From: Sipunculus nudus | Lineage: Eukaryota; Annelida; Sipuncula; Golfingiida; Sipunculidae | Assembly (NCBI GenBank): GCA_026874595.1 | Contig: CM049313.1 | Location: 36,280,159-36,344,158 of the forward strand | Length of the DNA: 64,000 nt | Direction: 5' to 3' | Shown: positions 1 to 13,977 of the stretch, one piece after another | Position numbering within the stretch: position 1 is the first letter of the stretch | How the letters are laid out: every line of letters starts with the position of its first letter | Notes under the pieces: generated by a model | The model's input: the letters and a program-made list of their open reading frames with translations, nothing else | The model's database searches: none | Told to the model about the DNA's origin: nothing | Made by a program: the position numbers and the translations under genes

Positions 1-1750
1 AATCGGTGGTAAGCCACATAACGCAGTCCTTCTCCCGGGAACCCCTGTGGCGTCCACAAAGAACACAGGTGCAACTAGCTGGAGGCCAGAAATTGCCACG
101 GTGGCTCCCACAGCGAGTCCCCACTTGGTCGTGAATGTTCACCAATGTCGCACACAAAATGGCAACAGAGCAGAAAATAACCTATTGGAAAAGGTGTTGG
201 AGCGAAAAGTTGAAGTGAGAAGGGAGGGTACATTATACCTCCAGTAGCACCCCCTGAAAAGACTTTTCACACCTAGTTCAATAGCATCAGTTAGGAAATG
301 CAGACAAGGGGCTGGGGCAAAAAGAGAAAATATTTGAACAGAGAACAAAGCCAATGCCAGACCGCCATGGATTAAGTCCCCTGGGGGGTGTCCCTACCTG
401 TCCGCTACCAATAGGTTCCCCGATCGTGGCCTATTGGACAATACCAAGTAATATCCCATCTTTGTATGCTTTCCCTGATTACACATTGTTCTGAAACGCT
501 GAAAAAGAGATGGCCTCCAACTGAAGCCATTTTCTCAGGTTTTGCACATTGCTACCCTATTCACCTGGCCTGCACAGGCCACAAAAAATTCATCCAATCA
601 TTTTTTTTTACATCTAATATCGCAAATTTCAATTGCGGAGCACCCCATAAAGAGGATGTTATGTAATTGCTGTTTGACAAATATGCTCATTAAATGTCCG
701 GCCTACCACTAAAGGGAAACCTGAAACAAAGGCTGCTAATATTCTACCGGAAAGTCATGCTGAAAGTGGTTGCTATGGTGACAATAATGTTAAAAGAAAT
801 CAGTTATATTTCCTCTTTGCTGAAACATAACTTTTCCTTCTAACAATAAAGAGAAGGCTGCCAGCAGGAGACAAAGATCATTGTTAAATGTTCTGATCTT
901 CTCAAAGCAAGACAGACAAATATTTCTCTTTCTTGTTTAGACTGACTGTGTATGTTTTTTGTCTGTTTGTATGGAAATATGAAGTGACAGTTTAGGTAAA
1001 TTAAATGATGTCCTGTGACAAAAAAGGTCATGGTAAAATTTACCATCAGATGATGGGGATTCAAAATTTATGAACCAAAGATCTAAAATTCCATGAATCT
1101 ACATCCATTCGGCAGATACTGTTGATGCAAGAGACATCGTCTATGCAAGACAGAAGCTCTTTTTTTCAGTATGTTTAGCAAAAACCAACATTATACTGTG
1201 GATAGTAAACTGTCCATAATCATTGGGTGTCCACCAATGAATGCTTCCCAATTATTAGTGTTATGGCCCCAAATGTGCACTTATGCATGTTTCATTTTCA
1301 ATATTTACATATCATGTGTTTAAACTAATAACTGATTAATATTTTTAAATATTATGTCATGTCCAATACAATACTTGATTTATAAAGCATTATGTGATGC
1401 TTGCTCTTAATGTTTTGCCTTCACTTTCAATGTAATATGTGACTGTTTGTCTAAACAGAAAGATGATCTGCTAAAAATTTCATTACTGTCAGGGAAAATA
1501 ATAATCCTCGAATAAACAAGGAAAAACTTATCTATTGATCCTGAATTGGTCTAGCAAAATACAAATTGACCAAGTTATTATTTGTAACACTACTTTCTGG
1601 TGTTCAAAATTAAAAATTCATTGAACAGATCTATGCAGGTAAACATCAATATGTGAATATAATCAGCCCACACTCACAACAAATAAAATTAGTTATGTCT
1701 CATGAATTATGGTAAAGTATAAGGTCAACATGAAATTTAAAAAATGAAGC
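1..1750. other. non-coding unique DNA
   Basis: No exon recognised. About the first 480 bases are GC-balanced and non-repetitive compared with the AT-rich remainder, and could be a regulatory or conserved block. Open frames on both strands are short and have no family signature. Confidence 0.4.
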
Positions 1751-1771
1751 TTGCATATTTTCAAAAACAAT

Positions 1772-1859
1772 AAGTTCAAGATTTAATAAATTTTTTAAAA
1801 GCAAAAAATTTCTACAAGTTCAAGGTTTAATAAATTTTTTAAAAGCAAAAAATGTAGTT
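1772..1859. repeat. two-copy 44-bp tandem duplication
   Basis: A unit containing TTTAATAAATTTTTTAAAAG occurs twice back to back, each copy starting AGTTCAAG. The copies differ at only a few positions, so the duplication is fairly recent. Confidence 0.75.
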
Positions 1860-2104
1860 TATAATAACATTTGTTTCTTATGGATTGTTAAACAGTTGTC
1901 TTGACTATAAGGTTGGAGGAGGGGGTTGGGTGAATAAAGTAGTTATGACTAGGGAGGGGGAGAGAGAATAAAACTTTAAATATTTAAGAATGAATTACCA
2001 ACCAATGACTGTTATGGTTAGTACCAGGAGTATGTGGACTTCAGAGCCATGAGGCTTGCTGCAAAAGTTCAATTAATAATGACATATAATGAAAGGGGTT
2101 AATG

Positions 2105-2107
<3 letters not shown>

Positions 2108-2187
<80 letters not shown>
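2108..2187. repeat. (TA)n microsatellite
   Basis: About 80 bases of uninterrupted TA, followed by a T-rich run. Confidence 0.98.
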
Positions 2188-2190
<3 letters not shown>

Positions 2191-2574
2191 TTTTTTTTAA
2201 TCTTGACTTTTCCTCCAATGTTACACCAGACTATGTGGCTCTCTGGACCAATATGTCATCAATAAATGTTCTTGACCTCCGTCTTATTTTATGAGTCAGT
2301 GAGGGGGTTATGACGAGAACTACCATACACCACGTAAAAAAATCTGCAAAAAAGCCACTAACGACTAGGAAGGAAGAGTGAGATACCAATTTGCAAGGAC
2401 ATCAGGAAACAAAGTTGACGGGGAAAATTCATGCAGGACTTGAAAGCGAAATGTTGGAGGTACTCTGAGCATGTGTATGGGGACATTAGATGCGTTATAT
2501 GGGGGATGATGACAGATGAAAATAATAAGAAGCAGGTGGCACAGAATGATAGAGCAGGAAGAACCAGGTCCCAA

Positions 2575-2840
2575 ACATGAGGGACTGAGTCAATTTTACA
2601 CCCAGCGCGGGGCCTTTAATTACTTCATATGCCATGTCAGACTGTATGGCCTGCCCTGATTACACCAGTCAAGCACTTGTCACATCACAACTCCATCTAT
2701 CAGGAGGTCAATGGTAGCCTGCCTCAGTCCTGAATCAGTGCTGGCCACCCCTTTAAGGACCTCCCTGCCCAGTGGTCAAGTGGTCACTATTATAACTCTG
2801 ACACCTCACATCTAAGCACTCACAGTTGTCTCATGTGTCA
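2575..2840. promoter_or_regulatory. GC-balanced unique block, candidate non-coding element
   Basis: A compact non-repetitive block with mixed composition inside AT-rich DNA. It contains a TTTAATTACTTC homeodomain-like core and no long open frame. It is proposed as a candidate conserved element from composition only. Confidence 0.25.
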
Positions 2841-3362
2841 ATGTTGTAGGCAGTGCTGGATCTACAGGATCAGCCGCAGCACCATGACAAGGTTGATTCC
2901 ACTGAAAACCTGATATTTCCATCTACTACACCAGCTTCCTGCATTTCATATTCATTACCCATTCTCGTTTAAAAATGAAACCACCCACTTTGGCAGAACA
3001 ATCAGAATGTTAATTGATACTCACAGCCATGGGTGGAATATACCTCAATGTTTGGCAGATATTAGCTTATGCTGAAATGAATTCTTAATGAAATCTGGTA
3101 GGTGGGTGTCATAGTGAATTCACTCTGATATCAAGTGAAGCACCTGATCAATAATTCATTAACAGAACAAATCAATGATCAAAGGGGCTCATTAACTATA
3201 AAAGTCAGTATCCTGTAACACCACTTGTGGACAATAAAATAATGATATTCTTGCACTTTTGCAGTGAAACCATAAGTAAATATTCCATCCTGTTTCTTCA
3301 GAACTTTAACAGGAACATTCCATAAATACAAGCACATCCTGATACTAATTAACCAAATGTGG

Positions 3363-3364
<2 letters not shown>

Positions 3365-3433
<69 letters not shown>
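3365..3433. repeat. (TA)n microsatellite
   Basis: About 70 bases of TA. Further TATA/AAATA-rich low-complexity sequence lies at 3826-3880. Confidence 0.98.
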
Positions 3434-3439
<6 letters not shown>

Positions 3440-4227
3440 ATAAATTGATATTCCATGATTGAAAGATAAAAAAATGATTATAAAAATTGATTACTTATAT
3501 ACCATCTATATTATCTTGAAATATGCTGTATAGAATTATACATAAAATTTATGTATATTCAATTAAATGCTGAAAGGTCAAGGTAATGGCCAAGTTGTTA
3601 ACACTTATTTGTTGCACAAGGTCAAGATTTAATGTTGTTCAATAGCTGTTTTGTGCCCCATTTTTTTTATATCTCTGACAAAATAAGAATATTTTAATTG
3701 GATAATATCACTTCTTTGGATCTGCATACATAATTGTTTTTGATTTACTATGCAAAAATCTATTAAATCAATTATGAGGAAAATGACTAACGATCGGTAT
3801 AAATGATTAACTGGCACACCATTTATATGTATATATATATAAATATAAATAAATATATATATAAATATATAATAAAATATCTATATTTTCTAGAAATATA
3901 GTATCCTGTAGACATTGTGTTATCATTTAATTCAATAAATGGCATGTTATCATTCACTATGATACAAATAATATATTCTTCCAAAATACAACATAAATTT
4001 GCTATTTTTATTGAAACATAGGTTTTAAACAAAAAGTCCATATTGGTAATAACGATATCTATCTGCTGGTAACTAGTACCCTTAAACGGTGGTCAGTTAT
4101 ATACAATCAGGTTCATGGTTTAAACTTAAAAAAAGAACATGCAATCTTGTCTGCACTTTAATGAATTATGACTCTGTGATGAAACCATAGTATATGTCAA
4201 GGAAAATTAAAATTTTTATTTGTTAAC
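3434..4227. other. AT-rich non-coding DNA
   Basis: Very AT-rich sequence. The apparent open frames are Ile/Tyr/Asn-rich and fit chance frames in AT-rich DNA. Nothing else seen. Confidence 0.5.
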
Positions 4228-4303
4228 TGTTCACAGGTAAAGAGAGCTTTCATTTAAGGGGAAATAATGTTCACAGGTAGGGAGAGCTTTCATTTAAGGG
4301 GAT
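4228..4303. repeat. 40-bp tandem duplication
   Basis: TGTTCACAGGTA..GAGAGCTTTCATTTAAGGGG occurs twice with 40-base spacing and two differences in the shared part. Confidence 0.85.
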
Positions 4304-4639
4304 TACAAAATGAATATATATATGAATGCTAAAATTTTTACAAAATGCTAGCAACAAATTATCAACTTTAATAATAATAACTATATATACGTTTATGTTA
4401 ATATTGCTGGTTGAATGGACATAATCTATAACAATAATTATAGGTAGTATTTTCTTGTGTTTTCATTAAATTGGTGAGAGCAAAAATTCAGCCTGAAACA
4501 ACAATGGCAATTTGCAGATATAACATGAATGAAAGGTAAACTCGTGAACTGGAGGGCAAACAGCTGCCATTGAGTAGAACAAATATCAACCATGACAGCA
4601 AACATCAGATTCTTTTGGCCTGAGACTCCGGGTGACGTG

Positions 4640-5260
4640 AAATAGGCCTTATCCAGCGAGGCCACATATAACACCACCGCCATACCATGTAACAACATTA
4701 GGCACAAGAGAATGTAATACAATTACGTGATTGAAAAGGTCTCTATCTGATGGGGAAGGACCGGGTAACCGGGAGTTACACAGGCCCTGGAGGATCCAGA
4801 TCGCTACCTGCCAAGACCAGCTATCAAAAATGGGCAAATTTTGAGCCAAATATCTCAAGTCAGGGTTTGGGTGATTGTCATGGTGATGAAAATGTATGGG
4901 TGAGTGCGTCTTGGAGAAAATATGAGTGAACGGTTGTGAAAGGTTGTAGGGATGGCCGAGGCCCTGTCCCCGGTTAATACCATTGGTGTTGACTGAGGGT
5001 CTCAAGGGGCCACGTTAATGCAATGATGCAAGATTACAGCAGCTTCTGAATCCCCGCTCAGCTGTCACCCCGCATCGGCCTGTGCAATGTTGCACAAGTC
5101 TCCATAATTGGATCAAGCCAATGCCGGTCATCCCAGGTCAAGCCATGAGGTGGCGGTGGCCATAATACAATGATGCTGGTCACTGAACATGTCAAATCTC
5201 ATGTACCTCAAAACACAACATGTCCTCTCCTTCTCCATTCATCCCTGCACCCTGGTCTGG
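4640..5260. promoter_or_regulatory. GC-balanced unique block, candidate non-coding element
   Basis: About 600 bases of non-repetitive, GC-balanced sequence. A 118-codon minus frame crosses it (4649-5005), but its Pro/His/Ser-rich product shows no family motif. A regulatory or conserved non-coding role is an inference from composition. Confidence 0.25.
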
Positions 5261-6720
5261 CTCAATGTTGACAATAACAATGGCAATAAGGACTATATCA
5301 GAAAAAGGAAAAAAGGTGATGGAAGGGCTCATCTATTTAGTCAGTTTGAAAATACCAAAACATAGTTATTATTTATACTATTCCACTTAATGCATATGTG
5401 TGTCTATTTAATGTATGTTTACATATATGGGCATGGTCCAAACAAAGCATTTTTCCTCTCTACACTTTGCTGTTACACATCCCCTTCTAAAACAAGCTCT
5501 CTCAGCAGATAGTTTCTTGCCCTGACAGGACCCCTGGAAGTATTTTCAAGTTGTATCCAGATGCCTTTATCGACTTTGACAGATTTATTTCTTAATATCG
5601 CTGTCATTTTGCAAACACACTAATCCCTGAATGTACTATATAGAAATATATGAACAGAAAAAGAATAGTCTCCAAAATCAACATTAGGTTGATCAAACGG
5701 TTTTAATAACTCTTCCATTACATTTAATGGTAATTAAAATGATCATATGGGGGTCACAAGAACATCGCTCCAGTTCCCCCCACTGCCACACCCATCCCCT
5801 TTCCTACACCACTGAATATGCCATACAAACATTTATCTCTGCTCGCATGGCTGCTTGTGAAACATTACACATGAAGCCAGCCGAGTCAAAATACCATTCA
5901 TCTGGCCAAGGTTGAAGCACCGGTGTCACGGATGTTAAATCACAGAAATTAATTCAGCTGAAAGCATATTCAACCAGTGAAATAAGCCGTTCATCTGTGA
6001 CACTATGACCCTGACTTAATTATGTTGTCTTCTCTGATTAACTGCCCATTAGAATATTAAAGATGGCCATGTAATATTTCAGTTGAAAATCTTGCTCTAT
6101 GTACATGCAGTACTCACCATCAGACAGAACCTAACTTTCTTTTAATAATATACTGTTTAGAAGCATTTACATACAGTAATAACATGTACTTCTATTAACA
6201 CATTTACTATTAGACCATGCATGCAGACAACATGTGAGGACAAGCTCTGACACAGAGAGTGGGTACATAATAATAAAAACAATGCTATAATATGCAAAAT
6301 AGTAATATATTTATTGTATGTTTTTTACTGGTAATATGTACTTTAAAAAAACTTATGGCAGAATAAACCATGGGAGGAAAGAGAGAGAAGTGAAATACAT
6401 TCATGATTATTGATTATATGCGTGACCCTGTTTATTGTACAATTATATTTCATACTACTGAAGCTGCAGCGACCTCTGGTTGCAATTTTCCAAATAGAAA
6501 GACAAATTTCAGAGTCTTTTACATTTTTTAATATATATAAATATATAAAGGATTTACATTTAATATAAGATTTATATTTAATATATAATTAATATTTGTA
6601 TTGCACTCATGCTCACAAGTGCATTATAATCATTGTTGTACATGAATACACAATGACAGACTAAATCAACTATATCACAGTTATATCACAAGTCAAAATA
6701 CTAAATTACAGTACAAGCAC
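5261..6720. other. AT-rich non-coding DNA
   Basis: Unique sequence, moderately GC-balanced at 5740-6080 and otherwise AT-rich. No exon, RNA gene or mobile element recognised. Confidence 0.4.
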
Positions 6721-6724
6721 AGGC

Positions 6725-8060
6725 CACTGACATTAAAATATTGAAGTTTAGATCAAGCAAGGCTAAGTATCGGTTGAAACTATATATGAAATTTCAAGCA
6801 AAGCATAATACTAGATATAAATGTTCAGGTCAAACACTGATATAGTTATGAAAGTAAAAACCAAGCACAGACACAAGAAATGGAAGTTCAGGCCAAACAC
6901 TGATATAGTCAAGGAAATAAAAACCAAGCACAGACACAAGAAATGGAATTTCAGGCCAAGTATTAGTTGAAACTATATAAATTCAGGCAAAGTATAATAC
7001 TAATTATGAAAGTTAAGCCCAAACACTGACACTCAATATGGAGGTTCAAACCAAGAACTGACAATGGATGTGAAAATTCAGGTCAAACACTGAAATCAGA
7101 TATGGTAGTTCAGGCCAAGCTAGACACTGGATAAGCCAGTTTACACCAAGCACTGACTAGCTATGGAAGTTCAGGCCAAGCACTCACACTAGATAAGGGA
7201 GTTCAGGCCAAGCATGACACTAGATATGGAAATTCAGGCCAAGCTTCAATTGATACCAGATATGGAAGCATTGACAGCAGATATGAAATTTCAGACAACC
7301 CACTGATTGCAGATATGGAAGTTGAGGCCAGGCATTGACACTAAGTATGGAAGTTCAGGGCAAGCACTGACACTAGATATGGAAGCTAAGGCAAAGCACT
7401 GACACTAAATATGGAAGTTCAGCCCAAGCACTGACACTAGATATGAAAGCTCAGGCCAAGCACTGACACTAGATATGGAAGCTCAGGCCAAGCACTGACA
7501 CTAGATATGGAATTCAGGCCAAGCACTGACACTAGATATGGAAGCTCAGGCCAAGCAATCACACTAGATATGGAAGTTCAGGCCAAGCACTGACACTAAA
7601 TATGGAAGCTCAGGCCAAGCACTGACACTAGATATGGAAGCTCAGGCCAAGCACTGACACTAGATATGGAAGTTCAGGCAAAGCTTTAGTTGATACCAGA
7701 TATGGAAGTATTGACAGCAGATATGAAATTTCAGACCACGCACCTATGGCATAATGGAAGTTGAATCAAGGCATTGACACTAAGTATGGAAGGTCAGAAC
7801 AAGTACTGACATTAGATCTAGAGGTTCAGACCAAGTGCATACACTAGATATGGAAGTTGAGGCCAAGCTTAAACTAATACTGGATATGGAAGACAGGCAT
7901 CAATGAATTCCAGATATGGAATTACGGTAAGCATTAACGGCAGATATGAAGTTTAGAACAAGCACTGATGGCAGATATGGGCCAGCCATTGACACCAGGT
8001 ATGGAAGGTCAGAACAAGCACTGACACTAGATATTGACAGTTACACCCAGCATTACAGAA
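6725..8060. repeat. 32-bp minisatellite array (GATATGGAAGYTCAGGCCAA)
   Basis: Consensus unit ACACTAGATATGGAAG followed by YTCAGGCCAAGCACTG, 32 bases. The centre (about 7330-7680) is regular and nearly identical between units. The flanks (6725-7300 and 7690-8060) are progressively diverged and carry longer spacers, including a repeated higher-order segment (GATACCAGATATGGAAG..TTGACAGCAGATATGAAATT at about 7250 and again near 7690). This is the usual pattern of homogenised core and decayed edges. The 32-base period is not a multiple of three, so no coding repeat is implied. Confidence 0.95.
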
Positions 8061-10605
8061 ATTCAGATCAAAGTGTGGATCAATAGTTTTGCAATATATT
8101 GAAACAATATTGTTATGGAGCTTTTATTTTACCTTTATGCCACACACATGGACATTATGTGAATGGAAACACTCATTAATAAGAAATGCAAGTCTGATAC
8201 TTAGTACAGACTAAATCTATAAGTCTTTCTTTAGTTAATGGGCCTAGGTGAATGAATCAATATACTGGACCAGTAATGCAAGTGTAAGGCTTGCTTAATT
8301 TTATTGATATATTGATACATAAATCATGAGCTCAAACAAATTTATTACTGGCTAAATTAGGCATTGTTTCCTTGATACATGTTACATTTATAAATCCTAT
8401 CCTGTACTTGCAGATTTTCAGCTTATTTTAATATGTATGTTATGGAAAATGTAATTTCACATTTATCTAAGGGATATACCGTGTACCGGTACTCATATAA
8501 CAACATGTTTTATAAATTCATATAATTTCAACATATATTCATCGTTGCTGAAAACTTCTTGTACAAAATATGTCATCACACTATAAATAAATTTGTTCTT
8601 AAAAAATATTAGTTGTGTGCCAATTGATCAAATATATCTATGATTGGTCATTTTTTTATGATGAATAAAATTGGTTGCATTTCTGCATCATCAATCCTTC
8701 ACAATTATGCATGCAGATCCAAAGAAGTCATTTTATCCAGATAATATCTTGTAATTCTGTCAGAGATACATTAAAGAATGACAGGACAGATTATAGTGAA
8801 CAGCATTAAAACTTAACCTTGTGCAATAAATAAATTAATTTGTCTCTACAGTGTGTCACACTTAATTTACTCAGTCAATATTTTATGTATAATTTTATTC
8901 AGCAGATTTCACATGCAGTAATATAGAAGAATGATAAAATAATTGATAAATTATCTTTTGATTAATAATCTTTTATCTTTCAATCATTAAATATGATTTT
9001 ACAACCAATTCCTACCACTATTAAATTTTGGATGTATGAGAAAGAATGCAAAAATGAACCAAACAAGGGAAAATATGTCACTAAGTTGCAAAATCCACAT
9101 AATTATGTATCCAGTACTGTTCTGTGAAAGTTATCAGCTTGTTTTTTTTTTATTTAAAATTTGGTGACACTATGAAACTCTACTGAAAGAGCCTAATTTC
9201 TATTTTATTTTTGGTCATAATAATAATCAGTGAGACATGAAAATGAGTATGAGCAATGGAATAGAGGTGATCAAACTGATCAAACACAATGAAGCCATTA
9301 ATTTTAAACTGCAAGCATTTCAATGACAGTTTTTCAACATGCAGGTATTCAAAACATGTCATGTTTATATTGCATCAGAAAAAAGCGTATTCAGTAAAAT
9401 ATTTGATAAGGTATTTGATTCACTTCTCATTATACGCTCTGCAGTCATTGAACATTAGCATACATTTTCTACATATTGTGTATTCATAGCAGAAAAGGTA
9501 TTCAACGTGCACACATTTAATGTGTGTTCACTCTGCATTAGCGCAAAATTATGAACTCAAAATCAACACAACCTCCCAAAGTGGTTTAACCAATGCTGAT
9601 CAAAATGTCAATGGATAAGGTACTATTATGGGCAGAGTGTGACCAGAACATTGATTTACAGGCAGTAAGATTGTGTTTGACATGGTATTCAGTGAACATG
9701 GGTGTAGCATTAAAACATGTACAGCTTAATTTAGCATGTCACACTTGGAGGCTACTCACTCTGCAACTTGAGAGAAAGAACAATCTATAACTGAACATTT
9801 GCTCAAACCTGACCTACATCACATTTTCTGGAACTTTTTAAAGGGGTCTATTAAGATATATGAAGTCTCTAAACTAAAGTTAATCCCTTGTACTTGTCAT
9901 GACATACTGCACATTTTGTTTATACCCAAATGTTTATATCATGTAGGGGGCTCATGAAAATAGTCTAAACATATTCAAAAGAACATCTGCATGTTGGCAA
10001 GTCAGACAAACCTGAGTTTTGCAAATGTTTTTTTTTTCAACTTTTGACCTTTCAACTTCTGCATATATGCATCCAATCACCATCAGTTACATGTTTTCTT
10101 TTTTTTGTTAATATGGGTTTAAGTTTTTACTAACAACTTGTTGACAGGCAAGGCTACACATTCATCACAGAGGCATTATAAGAACCCTTCTTAGCAGGAA
10201 TTACCTATAGTTCATTAATATGTATGTCAGAAATGTCGGTCAGAAATCAAGAAAATGCAACAGATGGAGCAGGTGAAAGCTGAAATATATGACCCAACAT
10301 TCAACAAACTTACTTAATCTAAAGATCAAAGCATTTATGACCATGTACCAGGTAAATAACAAGCAAATTTCTAGGAAGACTGAAAATTCCAGGAACCAAT
10401 TTCTATCACCTGCTTGGTGCTGATTTGTTGATTCCATCTATCTGCTTTTGCCTGGCAACATTCAGTTTTTTTTTTTTAAATGTATATTAATCTATATTCA
10501 TATATGGTTCTTTCCTTGGTCTTTTTTTCAGACATGTTTCCCAGATGGCTAATCTCCTAAAGTTAGCTGAAGCTTGCAAATAAAATTTGGTTTGGAATCA
10601 TATAA
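8061..10605. other. AT-rich non-coding DNA
   Basis: Unique AT-rich sequence. Open frames at 9180-9790 are short, overlap on both strands and lack splice context or motifs. Nothing else recognised. Confidence 0.45.
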
Positions 10606-10787
10606 AGTGAAACCTTGTTGTGTCGAAGTAGAAGGGACCCTCAGAAAACTTCGACACATCCGAGGTTCGACACAAGCATGTTTTATTTGGTCACAATTTA
10701 ACTAGAGTTGTCCAGAATATCGAGTATGTAACTTTGACATAAGCAGGGTATTCAACTTAAGCGAGTTTGACACTACGAGGTTTAACT
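10606..10787. mobile_element. MITE with TIRs related to AGTKAAACCTYGTWGTGTC
   Basis: The left end AGTGAAACCTTGTTGTGTCG and the complement of the right end (AGTTAAACCTCGTAGTGTCA) form terminal inverted repeats of about 24 bases with few mismatches, enclosing about 130 bases. One end reads CAGTTAAACC when extended by a base, which recalls Tc1/mariner-type ends. The internal part has GACCCTCAGAAAACTTCGAC and TTCGACACAAGC, a repeated echo of the terminal motif. There is no coding capacity, so it is non-autonomous. Superfamily is a tentative inference, because the flanking TA duplication is not clear. Confidence 0.75.
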
Positions 10788-11689
10788 GAACATATCTTTT
10801 CCAATTTTTTTTACTGTCTCTTTTTTAAAGTTATTAAGCATTTATATGTATATTTTTTATATATACTATGTATTATTTTAGGCCTTATTTCTGCCACTTC
10901 CTCCTAAAATAATTTCATACAATACCAAAATAATTCTTCCTTAAGGCAAAATGGCTCCAAAACTTGGAATGCACAATATATTCCTGATATATGTCAATAT
11001 TTAAATTTATTACATATTTACCAGATTACATAACTTTATGACTGACAATTGCTTTGTAAATCATAAGTGAAACAAAGACTTGTCATTTCAAATGACTGTG
11101 GAAATTAATAAACTTCTTGAATGGTTCATATTTCTTTTGAAAGGATCCAAAATATCATAAAAAACTGACAAAAGATGTTTGAAAAGCATAAAGGAACAAC
11201 CATTTTAGGATGCTGTGAAGTGCATTCTTAGAAAGAAAACATAGAAGAGCAGCATTTCTGTGATGTCACGTTTCTGGAACTTTTGCTGCAATAAAAACTG
11301 TGGTCGTATATATGAAAACACTCCTTGAAAGCAGAAATGACAAGAGAAAGAATAAATAATTGAGACTCTGAGGACAGATGGTTCTAAATATAAAACATTT
11401 TTGGCTTTTATTTCTTGCTGAAATGTCAAGAACTAGGAGCTTTGCACCTTTGGCATTAACAGAGCATATCTTTTTCTTTGTTGGAACATGGAATGTCCAA
11501 CTTTAAAAAATTCTCACAAACCAGCATTAACTAATCACAGAAGCTGAAAAATGCCTATAAAAGTTGAAAGTTAAAAAAACCTTGACGAGAGCGGCTCGTT
11601 ACTAGCCCTGGACCTAACAAATTTCACTCAAGATCTCAAGAGGCCAACTTTGGGTAGAAGAACCAACTTGTATGTAAAACTGTTGGTTC

Positions 11690-12500
11690 TTCTGTTGTGA
11701 CCTTGGCATGACAGTAATCCCAATAGAGAGGCGAATCAGCTGTTCCTAGGAAGACGGAACAATTAACTTGCCTCTTGGGACTATGCGATGCTCTGCTGGG
11801 TGGCTGTGGAGGCTGGAAGGAACAAGAGACAACTGACGAATGTGTTCTCCAAGCCTTCTTATGCCCAAGTCATGCAACCCAAACATAACCTCTAATCGCA
11901 ATTTCCTGGCAAATTGTCCCGAGTTTCCGAGCGACACACCAGAGTCAACTCCCTAGCGTGTTTTCCTGAATGGAGATGACAAGTTGCGGCATAATAACTC
12001 TGTGTATTTCATGAATGCCCCACGTTTTTCTGGCTTGCCAGAACATTAGGCCCTCATCTTCTTTTAACTGACAGGGACAACTCGGGCAAGCATGAATTTC
12101 CGTCCAATCTTGCATCTGCTTGGAGCTCAGTAAACATAAATAGGTGGAAAATGGAACCGAGATTCTCATGTCAAACCTGGGCTGATCAAAGGAGCATTTA
12201 TACTTGGACCCTGCCACTCAAACTTTTGCATGGCCATTAATTTATAGCCTGCACAACACACGCCTTGTTTGATGTTGCCGTACTCTCCACAACACTAGGG
12301 CTCAGAACCTTTCTTCATATCACCAAACCAGCAGCCTTTCATCTTATCTGAAAAATGACCTTTGGCCTTCGACCTAATTAGGATCAATGGCAGGGACTGA
12401 GCAAAGAGGGACTTAAAATAGATGACGAGGGAGTTTTTAATACCAGGGCAGGCCTAAAGCAGGTTTTTATGTGTCATCTGATCATCTAAATCGGCAATTG
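11690..12500. promoter_or_regulatory. GC-balanced unique block, candidate non-coding element
   Basis: About 800 bases of non-repetitive, GC-balanced sequence bounded by AT-rich DNA. Minus-strand frames (11746-11937, 11945-12217) have no family signature. It includes AATTAGGATCAATGG and CAATTGATTTATTATG homeobox-like strings. Candidate conserved or regulatory element; the evidence is composition only. Confidence 0.25.
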
Positions 12501-13975
12501 ATTTATTATGAAACAAATCATTCACCGATCAAGAAATTTTCAATCTGGTCATCCATCAATATTTTCTTCCGATCTTTTGATCTCACATGCTGACAAGAAG
12601 ACAAACTATAAAATTCACCCATAGGCCAAAACCTTCATGCACTAGGGTTACCTTTTTCTTCAGTGTTTAGCTGATCCTCAGAGTATCAGCTAGTGACTTA
12701 ACTTTCAAGGGTTCTATAATTCCCATGTTGTTTAAAGCTGGGAAACAAATAAATTATAATTTCCTGTATTCTTTTTATATAAATAAAACTCTCCATCACT
12801 TTTTCACTAGTTTATCCCATTTTAAAATATACATTAAAGATTACTGGATTTAATGTATGTTATTAATCACTTTAATTGATATAAAAATAATTTATATGTG
12901 TATATATATATATTAAACTCTATCAATTTATCATCACTTGACCTTTAAAAGGATATGTGCCCTTTACCATTTGACTGTATGTGGTATATGTTGAGTACAA
13001 ACTGTCAATACCTGTCACTTTCATTTAAGCCATTTTATCAATTATTTTTGTATTCCCCCCCCCCCCCCATTTCAGAAATACATTGTTGATATTTAAGAAT
13101 AATAATTAATAATTTTATAATTTAATTTTTTTAAATGTCTGTATCTCTGACCTGCTATTAATTTTGAATTTACTTTCTTCTACCATTGGGTACAGCCATG
13201 GGTTCGATCATTATTATAATCACTTTTTTCTTAAATTATCTTCATAAATAAACTTTAATATTATTTTAAAAGGTCTATGATTTCTGAACTTAAATGCATG
13301 CACATGTTTATTGGTGTAACAATTGTTTTACAACTGAGTAAAGTAATCCACAAGACATAGTTCTTCAACAAATATTCAAAGCATCTGAATTATGCTTTTA
13401 GGTTTAAATAAAAATAATAACAAAACATTTATTATACTTGTCTTATTCAACGTGACAAAACTAATAATGGTTATTGACACATCTTTAAAAATATTTCAAA
13501 TAGAGGGATAGAATAAAAAAAAAATGTGAGGACACTTTAACGCATACTGGAGAACAGGCTTGAAGGAATTGCTTCAGGCAATAAATCTTGAGCCCTAAGT
13601 AAGGAAATTTGTAAGGAAATGCCATGTAATTACCAGGCTGTTTTAGTAACATAAGTACATAATCTTCTCAGTGTCTTACCAGTTTCCTCAATAAGTCATA
13701 TAATCTCAAAGTTTATGAAATTTATAACACTTAATCTCCATACTATGAATGATTTTTCCATGTGTCAAAGGTTGCAGTTTTGTCAGTGGATTACAATCCC
13801 CAACAAGAGTCTCCATGCAGATATAAAAAAAAAGATCATATGTTGAATATATCTTTAAGAATATATTAATTTTTTTGTCAAATAAAATATTTTTCTCTTT
13901 CTCTTTCTCTGTCTCTCATGAAAATATAAATATTAACTTATTTATTTTTACATGGATTATAAAAATAGCTATTAT
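12501..13975. other. AT-rich non-coding DNA with poly-C run
   Basis: Unique AT-rich DNA. A C14 run is at 13055-13068 and a short (TCTTTC)n stretch is near 13895-13918. No gene seen. Confidence 0.5.
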
Positions 13976-13977
13976 AA

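Noticed and set aside
4649-5005. 118-codon minus frame containing GINRGQGLGH, resembling an RCC1 turn
   Set aside because: The rest lacks CGxxH or any RCC1 spacing, and it is Pro/His-rich. There is no matching phase-2 acceptor to follow the 36690-36799 exon.
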